DNA of 64,000 nt, taken from Methylotenera_A sp044222005 (GTDB lineage Bacteria; Pseudomonadota; Gammaproteobacteria; Burkholderiales; Methylophilaceae). This document shows, piece by piece, positions 27,647 to 36,890 of the stretch; position 1 is the first letter of the stretch; the number at the start of each line of letters is the position of its first letter. The notes beneath the pieces were generated by a model. The model had not been told where the DNA came from. It searched no databases and saw only the letters and a list, made by a program, of their open reading frames with translations. Location of the stretch: positions 48,829 through 112,828 of the forward strand of contig JBGANY010000007.1 of the NCBI GenBank assembly GCA_044222005.1, written 5' to 3'. The translations under genes and the position numbers were made by a program.

Positions 27647-27674
27647 TTGCACGCAACCGCCAAAGGTGTACACT
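27647..27674 (+). promoter_or_regulatory. Sigma-70-like promoter for hpf
   Basis: TTGCAC at 27647-27652 and TACACT at 27669-27674 with a 16-bp spacer give a recognisable sigma-70 promoter in the 134-bp rpoN-hpf gap. A small dyad GTTGC-AC-GCAAC overlaps the -35. It would start transcription about 70 bp before hpf and allow expression separate from rpoN. No good -24/-12 sigma-54 match was found here. Confidence 0.5.
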
Positions 27675-27689
27675 AAAATTGTTCGACAG

Positions 27690-27723
27690 GGTTTAAGTGG
27701 CCTGCTTATTTGGCCGATAAACC
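27690..27723 (+). promoter_or_regulatory. Leader hairpin ahead of hpf
   Basis: GGTTTA (27690-27695) pairs with TAAACC (27718-27723), and inside it GGCC pairs with GGCC, giving an interrupted stem in the 5' leader. A further complementary pair AAATTGT/ACAATTT (27676-27682 with 27730-27736) could extend it to just before the AAGGAG ribosome-binding site. A role in translation or stability control is inferred. Confidence 0.4.
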
Positions 27724-27752
27724 TCTAGGACAATTTCAAAAAGGAGCAAGTC

Positions 27753-28079
27753 ATGAATTTACAATTAACTGGGCATCACTTAGAAATTACCCCAGCCTTG
27801 CGCGATTATGTGCAAAGCAAACTAACAAGAATCAGCAATCACTTTGATCATGTGATTGATGTAAAAGTTACTATGAGTGTAGAAAAGCTCGCCCAAAAGG
27901 TGGAGGCTACATTACACGTACCCGGCAACGATTTGCATGCCGAGTGTGCAGATGAGAACATGTACAGCGCGATTGATATGCTGACGGATAAGCTGGACCG
28001 TCAGGTAGTGAAACACAAAGAAAAAAATGGCAATCATCATAAAACCAATGGCGCGGTTAAACACCAGTCCGTTAATTAA
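27753..28079 (+). CDS. hpf: Ribosome hibernation-promoting factor, short HPF/YfiA type
   Basis: HPF binds the 30S decoding site and promotes 100S dimer formation in resting cells. The 108-residue protein starts with the conserved MNLQLTGHHLEITPALRDYVQSK. Later blocks are a VTMSVEK strand and the AECADENMYSAIDMLTDKLDRQV helix, ending in a basic His/Lys/Asn tail. It lacks the C-terminal domain of long HPF. The rpoN-hpf order is canonical. Confidence 0.95.
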   Translation: MNLQLTGHHLEITPALRDYVQSKLTRISNHFDHVIDVKVTMSVEKLAQKVEATLHVPGNDLHAECADENMYSAIDMLTDKLDRQVVKHKEKNGNHHKTNGAVKHQSVN

Positions 28080-28094
28080 CTTTAATTTTCTCCT

Positions 28095-29081
28095 ATGGCT
28101 CAAATAAACGTATCTGAGCTATTTAAGGAAACCCGCCACAAGCTCAAACTCAACTGGGTTGCAGGGCTTGATGGCGGCACCAACCAACTCCTTTCAGAAA
28201 AAGTCACCAAACCTTCATTAGCGCTGATTGGGCATCTCAATTTTGTACACCCCAACCGTGTGCAAGTGCTGGGCTGCGCAGAAATGGATTACTTGCGCAG
28301 TCTGAGCATTATTGCCATGCAGCAAGCCATTGCCAACTTATACTCCGCTGATCTGGCCGCCGTGGTGGTAGCGAATGGCGAGAAACCGCCTAAAGCGCTC
28401 ATCAGCGCAGCGAACACCCACAACACGCCGCTGTTTACTTCGCCCATGCAGAGTCCGCAGTTAATGGATGTGTTAAGCCACTATCTGCAGCAGGCCATGG
28501 CCGAATCTACCAGTTTGCACGGCGTGTTCATGGAAGTGCAGGGCTTCGGCGTCCTGATTAAAGGTAACGCCGCTATAGGTAAGAGTGAACTGGCTTTAGA
28601 GCTTATCTCGCGCGGACATCGTTTGATTGCCGATGATATTGTCGATTTTTATCGTATCTCGCCAGAACGTGTCGAGGGCCGTTGTCCTGCGTTGCTTCAG
28701 GACTTTTTGGAAGTACGCGGACTTGGTATATTGAATATTCGCGCTTTATTTGGCGATAACGCGGTTAAGCCTACTAAGCCGCTCGATCTAATCGTTCAGT
28801 TACAATTGGCCGACATACAAAACCCGCAGGAACTAGACAGATTGAACATAAAAACACAGCATGAACGCGTGTTAGAAGTCGATATTAGCAAAGTGGTGAT
28901 TCCCATTGCTGCCGGTCGCAATATTGCAGTGCTGGTTGAAGTTGCCGTGCGCAACCACATGCTGCTAATCCGCGGGGTAAACGCCGCGCAGCAATTCAGC
29001 AAACGACATAAACAAATGATGCAAAAAGAGAGCCAAAAAAATTTAATCCCCAAAGCAAAACCGGAAAGAAAGAAAGGCTAA
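28095..29081 (+). CDS. hprK: HPr kinase/phosphorylase HprK
   Basis: HprK phosphorylates and dephosphorylates HPr on its regulatory serine. The N-terminal domain (1-130) is followed by the catalytic domain with H141 (LHGVFMEV), the P-loop GNAAIGKS (157-164), GHRLIADD and the signature VEGRCPALLQDFLEVRGLGI (about 195-215). Length 328 is normal. The matching HPr gene lies downstream with its regulatory Ser46, so the substrate is present. Confidence 0.96.
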   Translation: MAQINVSELFKETRHKLKLNWVAGLDGGTNQLLSEKVTKPSLALIGHLNFVHPNRVQVLGCAEMDYLRSLSIIAMQQAIANLYSADLAAVVVANGEKPPKALISAANTHNTPLFTSPMQSPQLMDVLSHYLQQAMAESTSLHGVFMEVQGFGVLIKGNAAIGKSELALELISRGHRLIADDIVDFYRISPERVEGRCPALLQDFLEVRGLGILNIRALFGDNAVKPTKPLDLIVQLQLADIQNPQELDRLNIKTQHERVLEVDISKVVIPIAAGRNIAVLVEVAVRNHMLLIRGVNAAQQFSKRHKQMMQKESQKNLIPKAKPERKKG

Positions 29082-29085
29082 GTTT

Positions 29086-29940
29086 TTGGAACTCATCATT
29101 GTTACCGGCCTTTCCGGCTCAGGCAAAAGTATCGCGCTGCGGGTACTGGAGGACAGCGGCTTTTACTGCATTGACAATCTACCTGCAACGCTGTTACCGC
29201 AGATTTCTCACCATCTGGATGCGACCAACCAGCACAAAGTCGCCATCAGCATCGATAGCCGCAGCGCCGCACTGGAAACGCTTCCTAACGCCATTGAGAT
29301 GCTTAAGAACAGCGGCATATCGGTACGGGTGCTGTTTTTGGAATCATCTGTAGAAATCCTGGTCAAGCGCTTTTCAGAAACGCGGCGCAAACATCCGCTG
29401 AGCGATGCCAACACCACGCTGGCCGAAAGCATCTTGCATGAGCGTGACCTGCTGGCAGGATTGGTCGGGCTGGGACATCATATCGACACCAGCAATCTAA
29501 GCGCCAACACGCTGCGCAACCACATTCGGGAACTCATCCTGCAAACAGATAATGGCCAGGAAAGCAAAGGCCTGGTATTGCTGTTCACTTCGTTTGGCTT
29601 TAAGAATGGCATCCCTTTAGATGCAGATTTTGTATTTGATGTGCGCAGCCTGCCCAACCCGCATTACGACCCCGTTTTACGGCCGATGACAGGCAAAGAC
29701 GAAGCGGTGAAAATGTTTTTAGAAAAACAGCCGGCTGTGATTGAAATGCTGGCCGACATCCAGCATTATGTTCAAAAATGGCTTCCCAGCTTTGATCAAG
29801 ACCATCGCAGCTACCTTACGGTTGCGATTGGCTGCACTGGCGGCCAGCATCGATCTGTGTATTTTGTAGAGCAACTAAGCGCATACTTCAAACAGCAAAA
29901 ACAAAAAGTGATTATTCGTCATCGCGATCTGGATAGATAA
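29086..29940 (+). CDS. rapZ: RNase adapter / nucleotide-binding protein RapZ
   Basis: RapZ-type proteins bind nucleotides and amino-sugar metabolites and, in enterics, guide RNase E to the glmZ small RNA. The 284-residue protein has a Walker A GLSGSGKS (8-15), the FLESS strand, and a C-terminal domain with FTSFGFKNGIPLDAD, DVRSLPNPHYD and the conserved AIGCTGGQHRSVY. The start is TTG at 29086, four bases after the hprK stop; no ATG fits. The enteric sRNA targets need not exist here. Confidence 0.95.
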   Translation: MELIIVTGLSGSGKSIALRVLEDSGFYCIDNLPATLLPQISHHLDATNQHKVAISIDSRSAALETLPNAIEMLKNSGISVRVLFLESSVEILVKRFSETRRKHPLSDANTTLAESILHERDLLAGLVGLGHHIDTSNLSANTLRNHIRELILQTDNGQESKGLVLLFTSFGFKNGIPLDADFVFDVRSLPNPHYDPVLRPMTGKDEAVKMFLEKQPAVIEMLADIQHYVQKWLPSFDQDHRSYLTVAIGCTGGQHRSVYFVEQLSAYFKQQKQKVIIRHRDLDR

Positions 29941-30002
29941 CAAACTGGATGAAGCGTTTGGTATTTATTTAAAAAGGTATTGATTTAAAAAGGTAAAGCA
30001 GC

Positions 30003-30378
30003 ATGATTGGAATTTTAATTATTGCGCACGGCAATCTGGGCGAAAGCCTCATTCATTGCATGAGTCACGTGCTGGGCAAGAAACCGCCGCAATTGATGCA
30101 TTTTGCTGTCGGCACGGATGACGACCCGACCGATTTACTGCCGCATGCCCAGCAATTGGTTAAACAGCTTGATACTGGTGAAGGCGTACTGATCCTGTCT
30201 TAAACTACTCTCGCCCAATCGGATTGAAGGCGTCGCAGGCGTTAATTTGCCGATGCTGGTCCGTGTGCTTAATTATCGCGACAAACCCATTAAATTCTGT
30301 GTGGAAAAAGCGATTAGTGGCGGACGTGATGGCGTGGTGCATTTTACTAAAAGCGGCTGCGACCATAATGACAAATAA
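30003..30378 (+). pseudogene. PTS EIIA (mannose family) with internal frame-breaking deletion
   Basis: Codons from the ATG at 30003 encode a normal EIIA-Man N-terminus with the phosphorylatable histidine H9 (IIAHGNLGES), ending at LILS and TAA at 30201-30203. From 30202 the +1 frame resumes the family sequence KLLSPNRIEGVAGVNLPML and continues to a stop at 30376-30378. The segment normally between them, containing D-x-F/Y-GATP, is missing. The simplest reading is a deletion of roughly 35 nt that both shifts frame and creates the stop. It lies between rapZ and ptsH, where an intact EIIA gene is expected. Confidence 0.85.
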
Positions 30379-30415
30379 AATTAAATGATTGAAAACCAAT
30401 AACTGAACAAATGCC

Positions 30416-30685
30416 ATGATTAAACAAGAAATAGAAATCATCAACAAGCTTGGGCTGCACGCGCGTGCCAGCAGCAAACTCACGCAAACAGCCAGCCAAT
30501 TCAGCAGCGATATCTGGGTAGAAAAGAACGGCCGCAGAGTGAATGCCAAAAGCATTATGGGCGTCATGATGCTGGCCGCCGCCAAAGGCTCTACCATCAC
30601 GCTTGAAACCAATGGCGCAGATGAGCAGGCAGCGATGGCTGCATTACAAGCGCTGATTAACGATTATTTCGGCGAGGGCGAATAG
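30416..30685 (+). CDS. ptsH: Phosphocarrier protein HPr
   Basis: HPr carries phosphate from EI. The 89-residue protein keeps the active histidine H15 (LGLHARASSK) and the regulatory serine S46 (NAKSIMGVMML) that HprK would modify. It lies directly before ptsI and after the broken EIIA gene. No sugar EII permease genes appear in the window, so this looks like a regulatory PTS. Confidence 0.96.
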   Translation: MIKQEIEIINKLGLHARASSKLTQTASQFSSDIWVEKNGRRVNAKSIMGVMMLAAAKGSTITLETNGADEQAAMAALQALINDYFGEGE

Positions 30686-30688
30686 ATT

Positions 30689-32434
30689 TTGTCCAGCTTC
30701 AGCATACACGGTATCGGCGTATCCAGCGGCATAGCCATCGGGCATGCGCACTTGGTTTCCAATGCCTTGCTGGAGGTAGTGCATTACCAGCTGCCGGCAC
30801 AGCTGGTTGGCAACGAGGTTGCGCGTTTTAGCGACGCCGTACTCATCGTAAAAAAAGATCTGGAAACGATACGCGGCACGCTCTCAAAAAACGCACCTGC
30901 CGAGCTTGGCGCTTTTATCAATACCCACTTAATGATTCTGGCCGACAAATCACTATCTGAAGTACCGAAGGACATCATCCGCAAAGAACGCTGCAATGCC
31001 GAATGGGCAATCAAGCAGCAGATGGACGACATTGTTGAGCAGTTTGAAGCTATTGAGGATGAATACCTGCGTGAACGCAAGCATGATGTGGTACAGGTGG
31101 TCGAACGCGTGATTAAGGTGCTGCTTGGACACCCCAGCCAGGCGCCCAATCAGACCAATAAAATACAGCAGCAGGAAAGCGTGACCATTCTGGTGGCTCA
31201 TGACATTTCGCCCGCAGATGCCATCCAATTCAAGCAGCACCATTTTGCAGCATTTATTACCGATGTGGGCGGCGTCACCTCGCATACGGCCATTCTGGCG
31301 CGCAGCCTCAATATCCCTTCTATCGTCGCTTTGCAGCGCGCGCGGGATTTAATCAACGATGGCGAGCTCATCATTGTTGATGGCAGTCTGGGGGTTGTCA
31401 TCGTCAACCCGTCCAAGGATATCCTGGCTGAATACGAGCTCCGCCAGAACCAGTGGATGCTGGAACAACAAAAACTCAAACGCATCAAATCCACCAAAGC
31501 GGTCACCATGGATGGCACAGCGATTGACCTGTACGCCAATATTGAGGTACCGGAAGACGTGGATGCAGTAAAAGCCTCCGGTGCGACCGGTATCGGGCTG
31601 TACCGTACCGAATTCTTATTTATGAATAAGCGCGAAATGCCGGATGAGGAAGAGCAGTTTCAGGCATACAAAAAAGTGGCTGAAGCCATGCATGGTCTGC
31701 CAGTGACCATCCGCACGCTGGATTTGGGCGCGGATAAACAAATCAATCCTGACAGCGTTTCTGAGTGTGCCAATCCAGCGCTAGGATTGCGCGCGGTGCG
31801 GCTATGCCTGTCAGAGCCACAGATTTTCCACACACAGTTACGCGCCCTGCTGCGCGCCTCGCATTATGGCAACATCAAAATATTGATCCCTATGCTTTCT
31901 ACGCTGGCCGAGCTGCGCCAGACCAAGCTATTGCTTGAACGCGCCAAATTATCGTTGCGCAAGCAAAATATACCGTTCGACGAAAACATCGCGCTTGGCG
32001 GCATGATTGAGGTGCCTGCAGCCGCCATAAATGCCGAGGCGTTTGCCAAAGAGCTGGATTTTTTATCCATCGGCACGAATGACCTGATTCAATATACGCT
32101 TGCCATTGACCGCACCGATGACGCGGTGGCGCATTTATACAATCCATTACACCCATCAGTGTTGAAGCTGATTTCGATCACCATTAAAGCCGGGGCTAGA
32201 TTAGGCAAATCAGTTGCCGTATGTGGCGAAATGGCCGGTGACGCAAAACTTACCAGGTTGTTGATTGGCATGGGCTTGCGCCAGCTTTCCATGCACCCTT
32301 CCAATATATTGAGCGTGAAGCAGCAGGTATTGCATAGCCAACTTGCCAAGCTAAATAGTGATGCCCGCAAGGTGTTGGGGTTATCAGACCTCGAAAAAAT
32401 TGAACCTCTTGTCGCTAAATTTAATCTGCTTTAA
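30689..32434 (+). CDS. ptsI: Phosphoenolpyruvate-protein phosphotransferase (Enzyme I)
   Basis: EI takes phosphate from PEP and gives it to HPr. The 581-residue protein has the active histidine H199 (GGVTSHTAIL), the PEP-binding GIGLYRTEFLFM region, the GMIEVPAA block, and the SIGTNDLIQYTLAIDR and VCGEMAGD signatures. The start is TTG at 30689, three bases after the ptsH stop. Length is normal. Confidence 0.96.
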   Translation: MSSFSIHGIGVSSGIAIGHAHLVSNALLEVVHYQLPAQLVGNEVARFSDAVLIVKKDLETIRGTLSKNAPAELGAFINTHLMILADKSLSEVPKDIIRKERCNAEWAIKQQMDDIVEQFEAIEDEYLRERKHDVVQVVERVIKVLLGHPSQAPNQTNKIQQQESVTILVAHDISPADAIQFKQHHFAAFITDVGGVTSHTAILARSLNIPSIVALQRARDLINDGELIIVDGSLGVVIVNPSKDILAEYELRQNQWMLEQQKLKRIKSTKAVTMDGTAIDLYANIEVPEDVDAVKASGATGIGLYRTEFLFMNKREMPDEEEQFQAYKKVAEAMHGLPVTIRTLDLGADKQINPDSVSECANPALGLRAVRLCLSEPQIFHTQLRALLRASHYGNIKILIPMLSTLAELRQTKLLLERAKLSLRKQNIPFDENIALGGMIEVPAAAINAEAFAKELDFLSIGTNDLIQYTLAIDRTDDAVAHLYNPLHPSVLKLISITIKAGARLGKSVAVCGEMAGDAKLTRLLIGMGLRQLSMHPSNILSVKQQVLHSQLAKLNSDARKVLGLSDLEKIEPLVAKFNLL

Positions 32435-32450
32435 TTTGAAAGGAATCGCC

Positions 32451-32807
32451 ATGTCTACCGAAGTTTCCAAGCCTGACAATTTAAACCCCAGCAATGACGA
32501 CAAAAATATCGCCACTGTCACCCACTTGGGCGGTACTGTATTTTCGTTCATTCCAGGACTACTCGTCTGGATACTCAAAAAAGACGATAGCGCCTACATC
32601 GCCGACCAGGCTAAAGAAGCACTGAATTTTCAAATCACCATGCTGATTGCACAGTTTATCTCCTGGGTGCTGGTAGCCGTTCTGATTGGTTTTGTGCTCA
32701 TCGGAATTGTTTGGCTGTTCAACATTGTTTTTTGCATTATCGCCGCCATATCCACTAGCAAGGGCGAGACTTATCGCTATCCTTTTTGCTTGAGATTAAT
32801 TAATTAG
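32451..32807 (+). CDS. DUF4870 / Tic20-like small membrane protein
   Basis: The frame is open from 32358, but the ATG at 32451 is preceded by GAAAGGAAT and gives a 118-residue protein of the expected DUF4870 form. It has a hydrophilic N-terminus, THLGG helix start, a KKDDSAYIADQAKEALNFQ loop and two more helices ending near the C-terminus. Function is unknown. It lies between ptsI and prlC on the same strand. Confidence 0.88.
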   Translation: MSTEVSKPDNLNPSNDDKNIATVTHLGGTVFSFIPGLLVWILKKDDSAYIADQAKEALNFQITMLIAQFISWVLVAVLIGFVLIGIVWLFNIVFCIIAAISTSKGETYRYPFCLRLIN

Positions 32808-32818
32808 AAGGAATTTTT

Positions 32819-34846
32819 GTGTCGAATCCGTTGCTGCATTTTGCAGGCTTACCCAAATTTAATGAGATAAAACCTGAACACGTTTCGCCAGCGCTGGATC
32901 TGCTGTTAAGCGAAGGCAAACAAACCATTGAAGCCCTGGCAAGCAGCAAAGAAACGCCTACTTGGGATAATTTCGCGCTAAAACTGGAAGACCTGGATGA
33001 AAAAATATCTCGCGCCTGGTCACAAGTGGGGCACTTGAATGCCGTGGTGAACAGTCCGGAATTACGTGAAGCCTATAATGATAATTTAGCGAAGTTAACC
33101 GATTTTTATAGCGATTTGGCGCAGGATGAGCGACTTTATGCTAAATATCGTGCAATTAGAAATAGTGCTGATTTTGCCAAACTGAGTAGTGCCCAGCAAA
33201 AAATCATCGATAACGAAGTGCGCGATTTTAAACTCGGCGGTGCAGAATTACCGGCTGACAAAAAGGCGCGCTTCAAAGCCATTAATGAAGAACTTTCTAA
33301 ACTGGCCGCCAAGTTTGAAGAAAACGTACTCGATACCACCAACGAATACGCGCTTTACATAGAAAATCCGGCAGAACTGGCGGGGATTCCGGATGATGTA
33401 TTGCAGGCTGCGAAAGAGACCGCTCAAGCAGACAAGAAGGCTGGCTATAAATTAACCCTGCACTTCCCAAGCTACATGCCGGTATTGCAGTATGCGGATA
33501 ATCGCAACTTGCGCGAAACTCTGTACCGCGCCTACGCCACGCGTGCGAGCGAATTCGGTAAACCCGAGTTTGATAATACGCCCATCATTTCGAAAATTCT
33601 AAAACTACGCGATGAGGCTGCAAAACTACTGGATTTTAATAATTTCGCAGAGCTATCACTCGCCACCAAAATGGCGGATACGCCCAAACAGGTCATTGAG
33701 TTCTTAAATACGCTCGCAAGCCGCGCCAGACCTTACGCCGAGCAGGATATGCGCGAATTGGTCGCTTACGCTGAAAAGCTCAATATCAGCGCCATGCAGG
33801 CCTGGGATGTGGCTTATGTATCTGAAAAGCTGCGCGAAGATAAATATGCTTTTTCGGATCTTGAAGTGAAGCAGTATTTTCCCGAAGATAAAGTTTTAGC
33901 GGGGCTTTTCAAAGTGGTTGAAACCATTTTCGGTGTGTTTGTAAAAAAATCAAACGCGCCAACCTGGCACAAAGATGCGCATTTCTACGAAATTACCGAT
34001 CAGGCCGGCAAGCTGATTGGTCAATTTTATTTAGACCTGTATGCCCGCAATAACAAACGCGGCGGTGCCTGGATGGATGAAGCGATTACGCGCCGCATTG
34101 TGGATGACAAGCTGACTACCCCTGTTGCCTATTTAACCTGCAACTTCTCTGCGCCGGTAGGTGGCAAGCCAGCTTTATTTACGCATGACGAAGTAATCAC
34201 CCTATTTCACGAGTTCGGCCACGGCTTGCACCACATGCTTACACAGGTAAGCGATTACAGCGTTTCCGGTATCAAAGGCGTGGAATGGGACGCGGTAGAA
34301 CTGCCCAGCCAGTTTATGGAAAACTTCTGCTGGGAATGGGATGTGCTGCGCCATATGACACAGCATGTCGACACGGGCGCGCAACTGCCGCGCGAGTTAT
34401 TCGATAAAATGGTCGCCGCCAAAAACTTTCAGGCGGGCATGCAGACCGTGCGTCAGATGGAATTTTCACTATTCGACATCACGCTGCACAGTGCATTTGA
34501 TGCGAATGGCAGCAAAACGCCATTGGCCCTGCTCGAAGAAATTCGCGACAAGGTTGCGGTGGTGCGCCCGCCGAGCTGGAACCGCTTCCCAAACAGTTTC
34601 TCGCACATCTTCGCGGGCGGCTACGCCGCAGGCTATTACAGCTACAAATGGGCAGAAGTGCTGTCAGCAGATGCGTACAGCTTTTTTGAAGAAAATGGCG
34701 TGTTAAGCGCGGAGGCTGGGCAAAAATTCTGGAACGAGATTCTAGCGCAAGGCGGATCTCGCCCGGCGATGGAATCATTCGTGGCATTCCGTGGCCGGGA
34801 ACCCAGTATTGACGCACTTCTCAGACATAACGGCATGGGCGAATGA
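32819..34846 (+). CDS. prlC: Oligopeptidase A (M3 family metallopeptidase)
   Basis: PrlC degrades short peptides, including cleaved signal peptides, in the cytoplasm. The 675-residue protein has the zinc motif HEFGH with H464, E465 and H468, followed by GLHHML, and the downstream glutamate region GVEWDAVELPSQ typical of M3. The start codon is GTG at 32819, 8 bases after an AAGGA ribosome-binding site. The stop overlaps the xthA ATG as ATGA. Confidence 0.96.
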   Translation: MSNPLLHFAGLPKFNEIKPEHVSPALDLLLSEGKQTIEALASSKETPTWDNFALKLEDLDEKISRAWSQVGHLNAVVNSPELREAYNDNLAKLTDFYSDLAQDERLYAKYRAIRNSADFAKLSSAQQKIIDNEVRDFKLGGAELPADKKARFKAINEELSKLAAKFEENVLDTTNEYALYIENPAELAGIPDDVLQAAKETAQADKKAGYKLTLHFPSYMPVLQYADNRNLRETLYRAYATRASEFGKPEFDNTPIISKILKLRDEAAKLLDFNNFAELSLATKMADTPKQVIEFLNTLASRARPYAEQDMRELVAYAEKLNISAMQAWDVAYVSEKLREDKYAFSDLEVKQYFPEDKVLAGLFKVVETIFGVFVKKSNAPTWHKDAHFYEITDQAGKLIGQFYLDLYARNNKRGGAWMDEAITRRIVDDKLTTPVAYLTCNFSAPVGGKPALFTHDEVITLFHEFGHGLHHMLTQVSDYSVSGIKGVEWDAVELPSQFMENFCWEWDVLRHMTQHVDTGAQLPRELFDKMVAAKNFQAGMQTVRQMEFSLFDITLHSAFDANGSKTPLALLEEIRDKVAVVRPPSWNRFPNSFSHIFAGGYAAGYYSYKWAEVLSADAYSFFEENGVLSAEAGQKFWNEILAQGGSRPAMESFVAFRGREPSIDALLRHNGMGE

Positions 34847-35610
34847 AATTAGCGACCTGGAATGTCAATTCACTGAATGTGCGCTTACCGCATGTATTGG
34901 ATTGGGTGCGCGACAACCAGCCGGACGTGCTGTGCCTGCAGGAAACCAAGCAGGAAGACATTAAGTTTCCTTACACCGAATTAAAGCAGGCCGGCTATGC
35001 GGCGGTGCATAGCGGGCAAAAAACCTATAACGGCGTGGCGATTTTAACCCGCCATGACCTAACTGATATTTCGCATGGCATAGCAAACTTCGAGGATGAG
35101 CAAAAGCGTGTGATTAGCGCGACCATCAATGGTGTGCGCGTGGTTTGTGTGTATATCCCGAATGGCCAGGCGGTAGATTCTGAAAAATACATCTATAAAA
35201 TGCACTGGCTGGAAGCGCTTACCTATTGGCTTACAGAAGAGCTTAAAAAGTATCCAAATCTGGTTTTACTGGGGGATTACAATATCGCACCCGATGACCG
35301 CGATTGCCATGACCCGGCAGCCTGGCTCGGGCAAGTATTAGTATCGCCACGCGAGCGCGATGCTTTTCAAAAGCTCACTCAGTTAGGACTGCACGACAGC
35401 TTCAGATTGTTTGAGCAGGCCGAAGGCCACTTTAGCTGGTGGGATTACCGCATGGCAGGTTTCAGGCGTAATTTGGGCATGCGTATCGACCATATTTTAG
35501 TCAGCGATGCGCTAAAAGACGCCTGCCAAAGCTGCATGATAGATAAAGCGCCGCGCAAGCTAGAACGTCCTTCTGACCACACGCCCGTAGTTTTGACCCT
35601 TGCCAGTTAA
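34843..35610 (+). CDS. xthA: Exodeoxyribonuclease III
   Basis: This AP endonuclease/3'-5' exonuclease works in base-excision repair. The 255-residue protein shows the EEP-fold motifs WNVNSLNVR, CLQETK with the metal glutamate, the LLGDYNIAP region, RIDHILVS and the C-terminal PSDHTPVV with the catalytic histidine. It overlaps prlC by four bases and converges on ntrX with about 10 bp between stops. Confidence 0.96.
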   Translation: MKLATWNVNSLNVRLPHVLDWVRDNQPDVLCLQETKQEDIKFPYTELKQAGYAAVHSGQKTYNGVAILTRHDLTDISHGIANFEDEQKRVISATINGVRVVCVYIPNGQAVDSEKYIYKMHWLEALTYWLTEELKKYPNLVLLGDYNIAPDDRDCHDPAAWLGQVLVSPRERDAFQKLTQLGLHDSFRLFEQAEGHFSWWDYRMAGFRRNLGMRIDHILVSDALKDACQSCMIDKAPRKLERPSDHTPVVLTLAS

Positions 35611-35619
35611 ACCTGCAAG

Positions 35620-36888
35620 CTAGCCTTTTATTTTAATGCCCAGTTGCTTGAGTTTGCGGTACAAATGAGTGCGCTCCAGGCCAGAAATCTCCGCCAGTTT
35701 ACTCATGTTATTGTTAATCATGGCCATGTGATGTTGAAAATAGAAACGCTCAAAATCGTCACGCGCCTCACGCAGCGGCAGCGCAAGATTCACCGGCAAT
35801 GATTGCAGCTTAGACGCCTGATTTTCAGGACTGCTGCTGAACTGCTCCAGCACACGATGCACATCGCCAAGCGTGATTTTTTCTTCCAAACTGCTCAGCA
35901 CCAGATTCTGCACTACCGCCTCAAGTTCAGCCAGATCACCAGGCCAATCGGCATTTCTTAAGGCATTCAAGGCGGCGATATCAAAGCTTTTGTATTGCGC
36001 GCCAGAAGTTTCTACCAGCAAATTCGCCATGGCAGTGGCAAGGTCAGGAATATCCTCGCGGTGATCATTCAAGGCAGGCACTTTGAGCGTACTGGTTGAG
36101 AGTGTCTGCAACAATGCGTTATCAAACTGTGCATTCTCGGCAAGTTGCGGCAAGCTTAAGGAGCTTGCACACACCACACGTGTCTGATATTTCTCCGCTT
36201 TCGCCAGCAACAATTGCAGGCCTTTTTGTTCGGTTTTATTGAGCGCTGAGACTTCGTCTATAAACACAATGCCGTCATGCGCCTGTTCTAACAACTCCAG
36301 TGGCGCAGTAGCCAGTTTTTCGTATTCAGTTAATCCTACCCAGGGCGTGCCTGCCGTATGTAAAAACCGCGCGCACATCTCGACACTGCCGCCTTTTTTG
36401 CCAATCAGCAACAAGGCGTTTTTGGTACGTGAAATTTGCTCCAGACGCTGCTTCAGCTCATTGATCACCAGGCTTTTACCAAAGCTGGCCAGATTCATTT
36501 CAGTTTTAGGCAAATTTTCCGCGTGCTTGAGTGCTGCAGCCACCGTTTTAAGCAATTTTTGCAAAGCAATCGGCTTTTCCAGGAAATCGAACGCCCCAAT
36601 ACGTGTGGCCTCCACTGCAGTATCAATCGTACCGTGGCCCGACATCATCACCACCGGCATCGTCAGCAAACCGGCATTCCCCCATTCTTTCAGCAAGCTG
36701 ATGCCATCGCAGTCCGGCATCCAGATATCCAGCAGCACCATATCCGGACGCTGTTTCAAGCGTGCATCACGCGCGGCCTGCGCGTTTTCCGCAAGCAGTA
36801 CCTGATGCCCTTCATCAAGCAATATCTCACTTAATAACTCGCGAATGCCTATCTCATCATCGACTACCAAAATATTCCGTGACGCCAT
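35620..36888 (-). CDS. ntrX: NtrX-family response regulator with degenerate AAA+ domain
   Basis: This is the partner regulator of NtrY. The receiver domain (1-118) is intact with D54 (LLDIWMPDCDG), the acidic pocket D10-D11 and K105. The central domain (about 130-335) is heavily altered: the Walker A site reads IGKKGGSVE (162-170) without a P-loop GKE/GKT, and no GAFTGA sigma-54 loop is present, although a Walker B-like IVFIDEV remains. A Fis-type HTH closes the protein (about 390-420). It cannot be a normal sigma-54 activator; DNA-binding repressor or sigma-70 regulator is inferred. Length 422. Confidence 0.85.
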   Translation of the reverse strand: MASRNILVVDDEIGIRELLSEILLDEGHQVLLAENAQAARDARLKQRPDMVLLDIWMPDCDGISLLKEWGNAGLLTMPVVMMSGHGTIDTAVEATRIGAFDFLEKPIALQKLLKTVAAALKHAENLPKTEMNLASFGKSLVINELKQRLEQISRTKNALLLIGKKGGSVEMCARFLHTAGTPWVGLTEYEKLATAPLELLEQAHDGIVFIDEVSALNKTEQKGLQLLLAKAEKYQTRVVCASSLSLPQLAENAQFDNALLQTLSTSTLKVPALNDHREDIPDLATAMANLLVETSGAQYKSFDIAALNALRNADWPGDLAELEAVVQNLVLSSLEEKITLGDVHRVLEQFSSSPENQASKLQSLPVNLALPLREARDDFERFYFQHHMAMINNNMSKLAEISGLERTHLYRKLKQLGIKIKG

Positions 36889-36890
36889 GT

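Noticed and set aside
27690..27720. Sigma-54 promoter (TGG...TTGG) before hpf
   Set aside because: The GG and GC elements have wrong spacing for a -24/-12 promoter.
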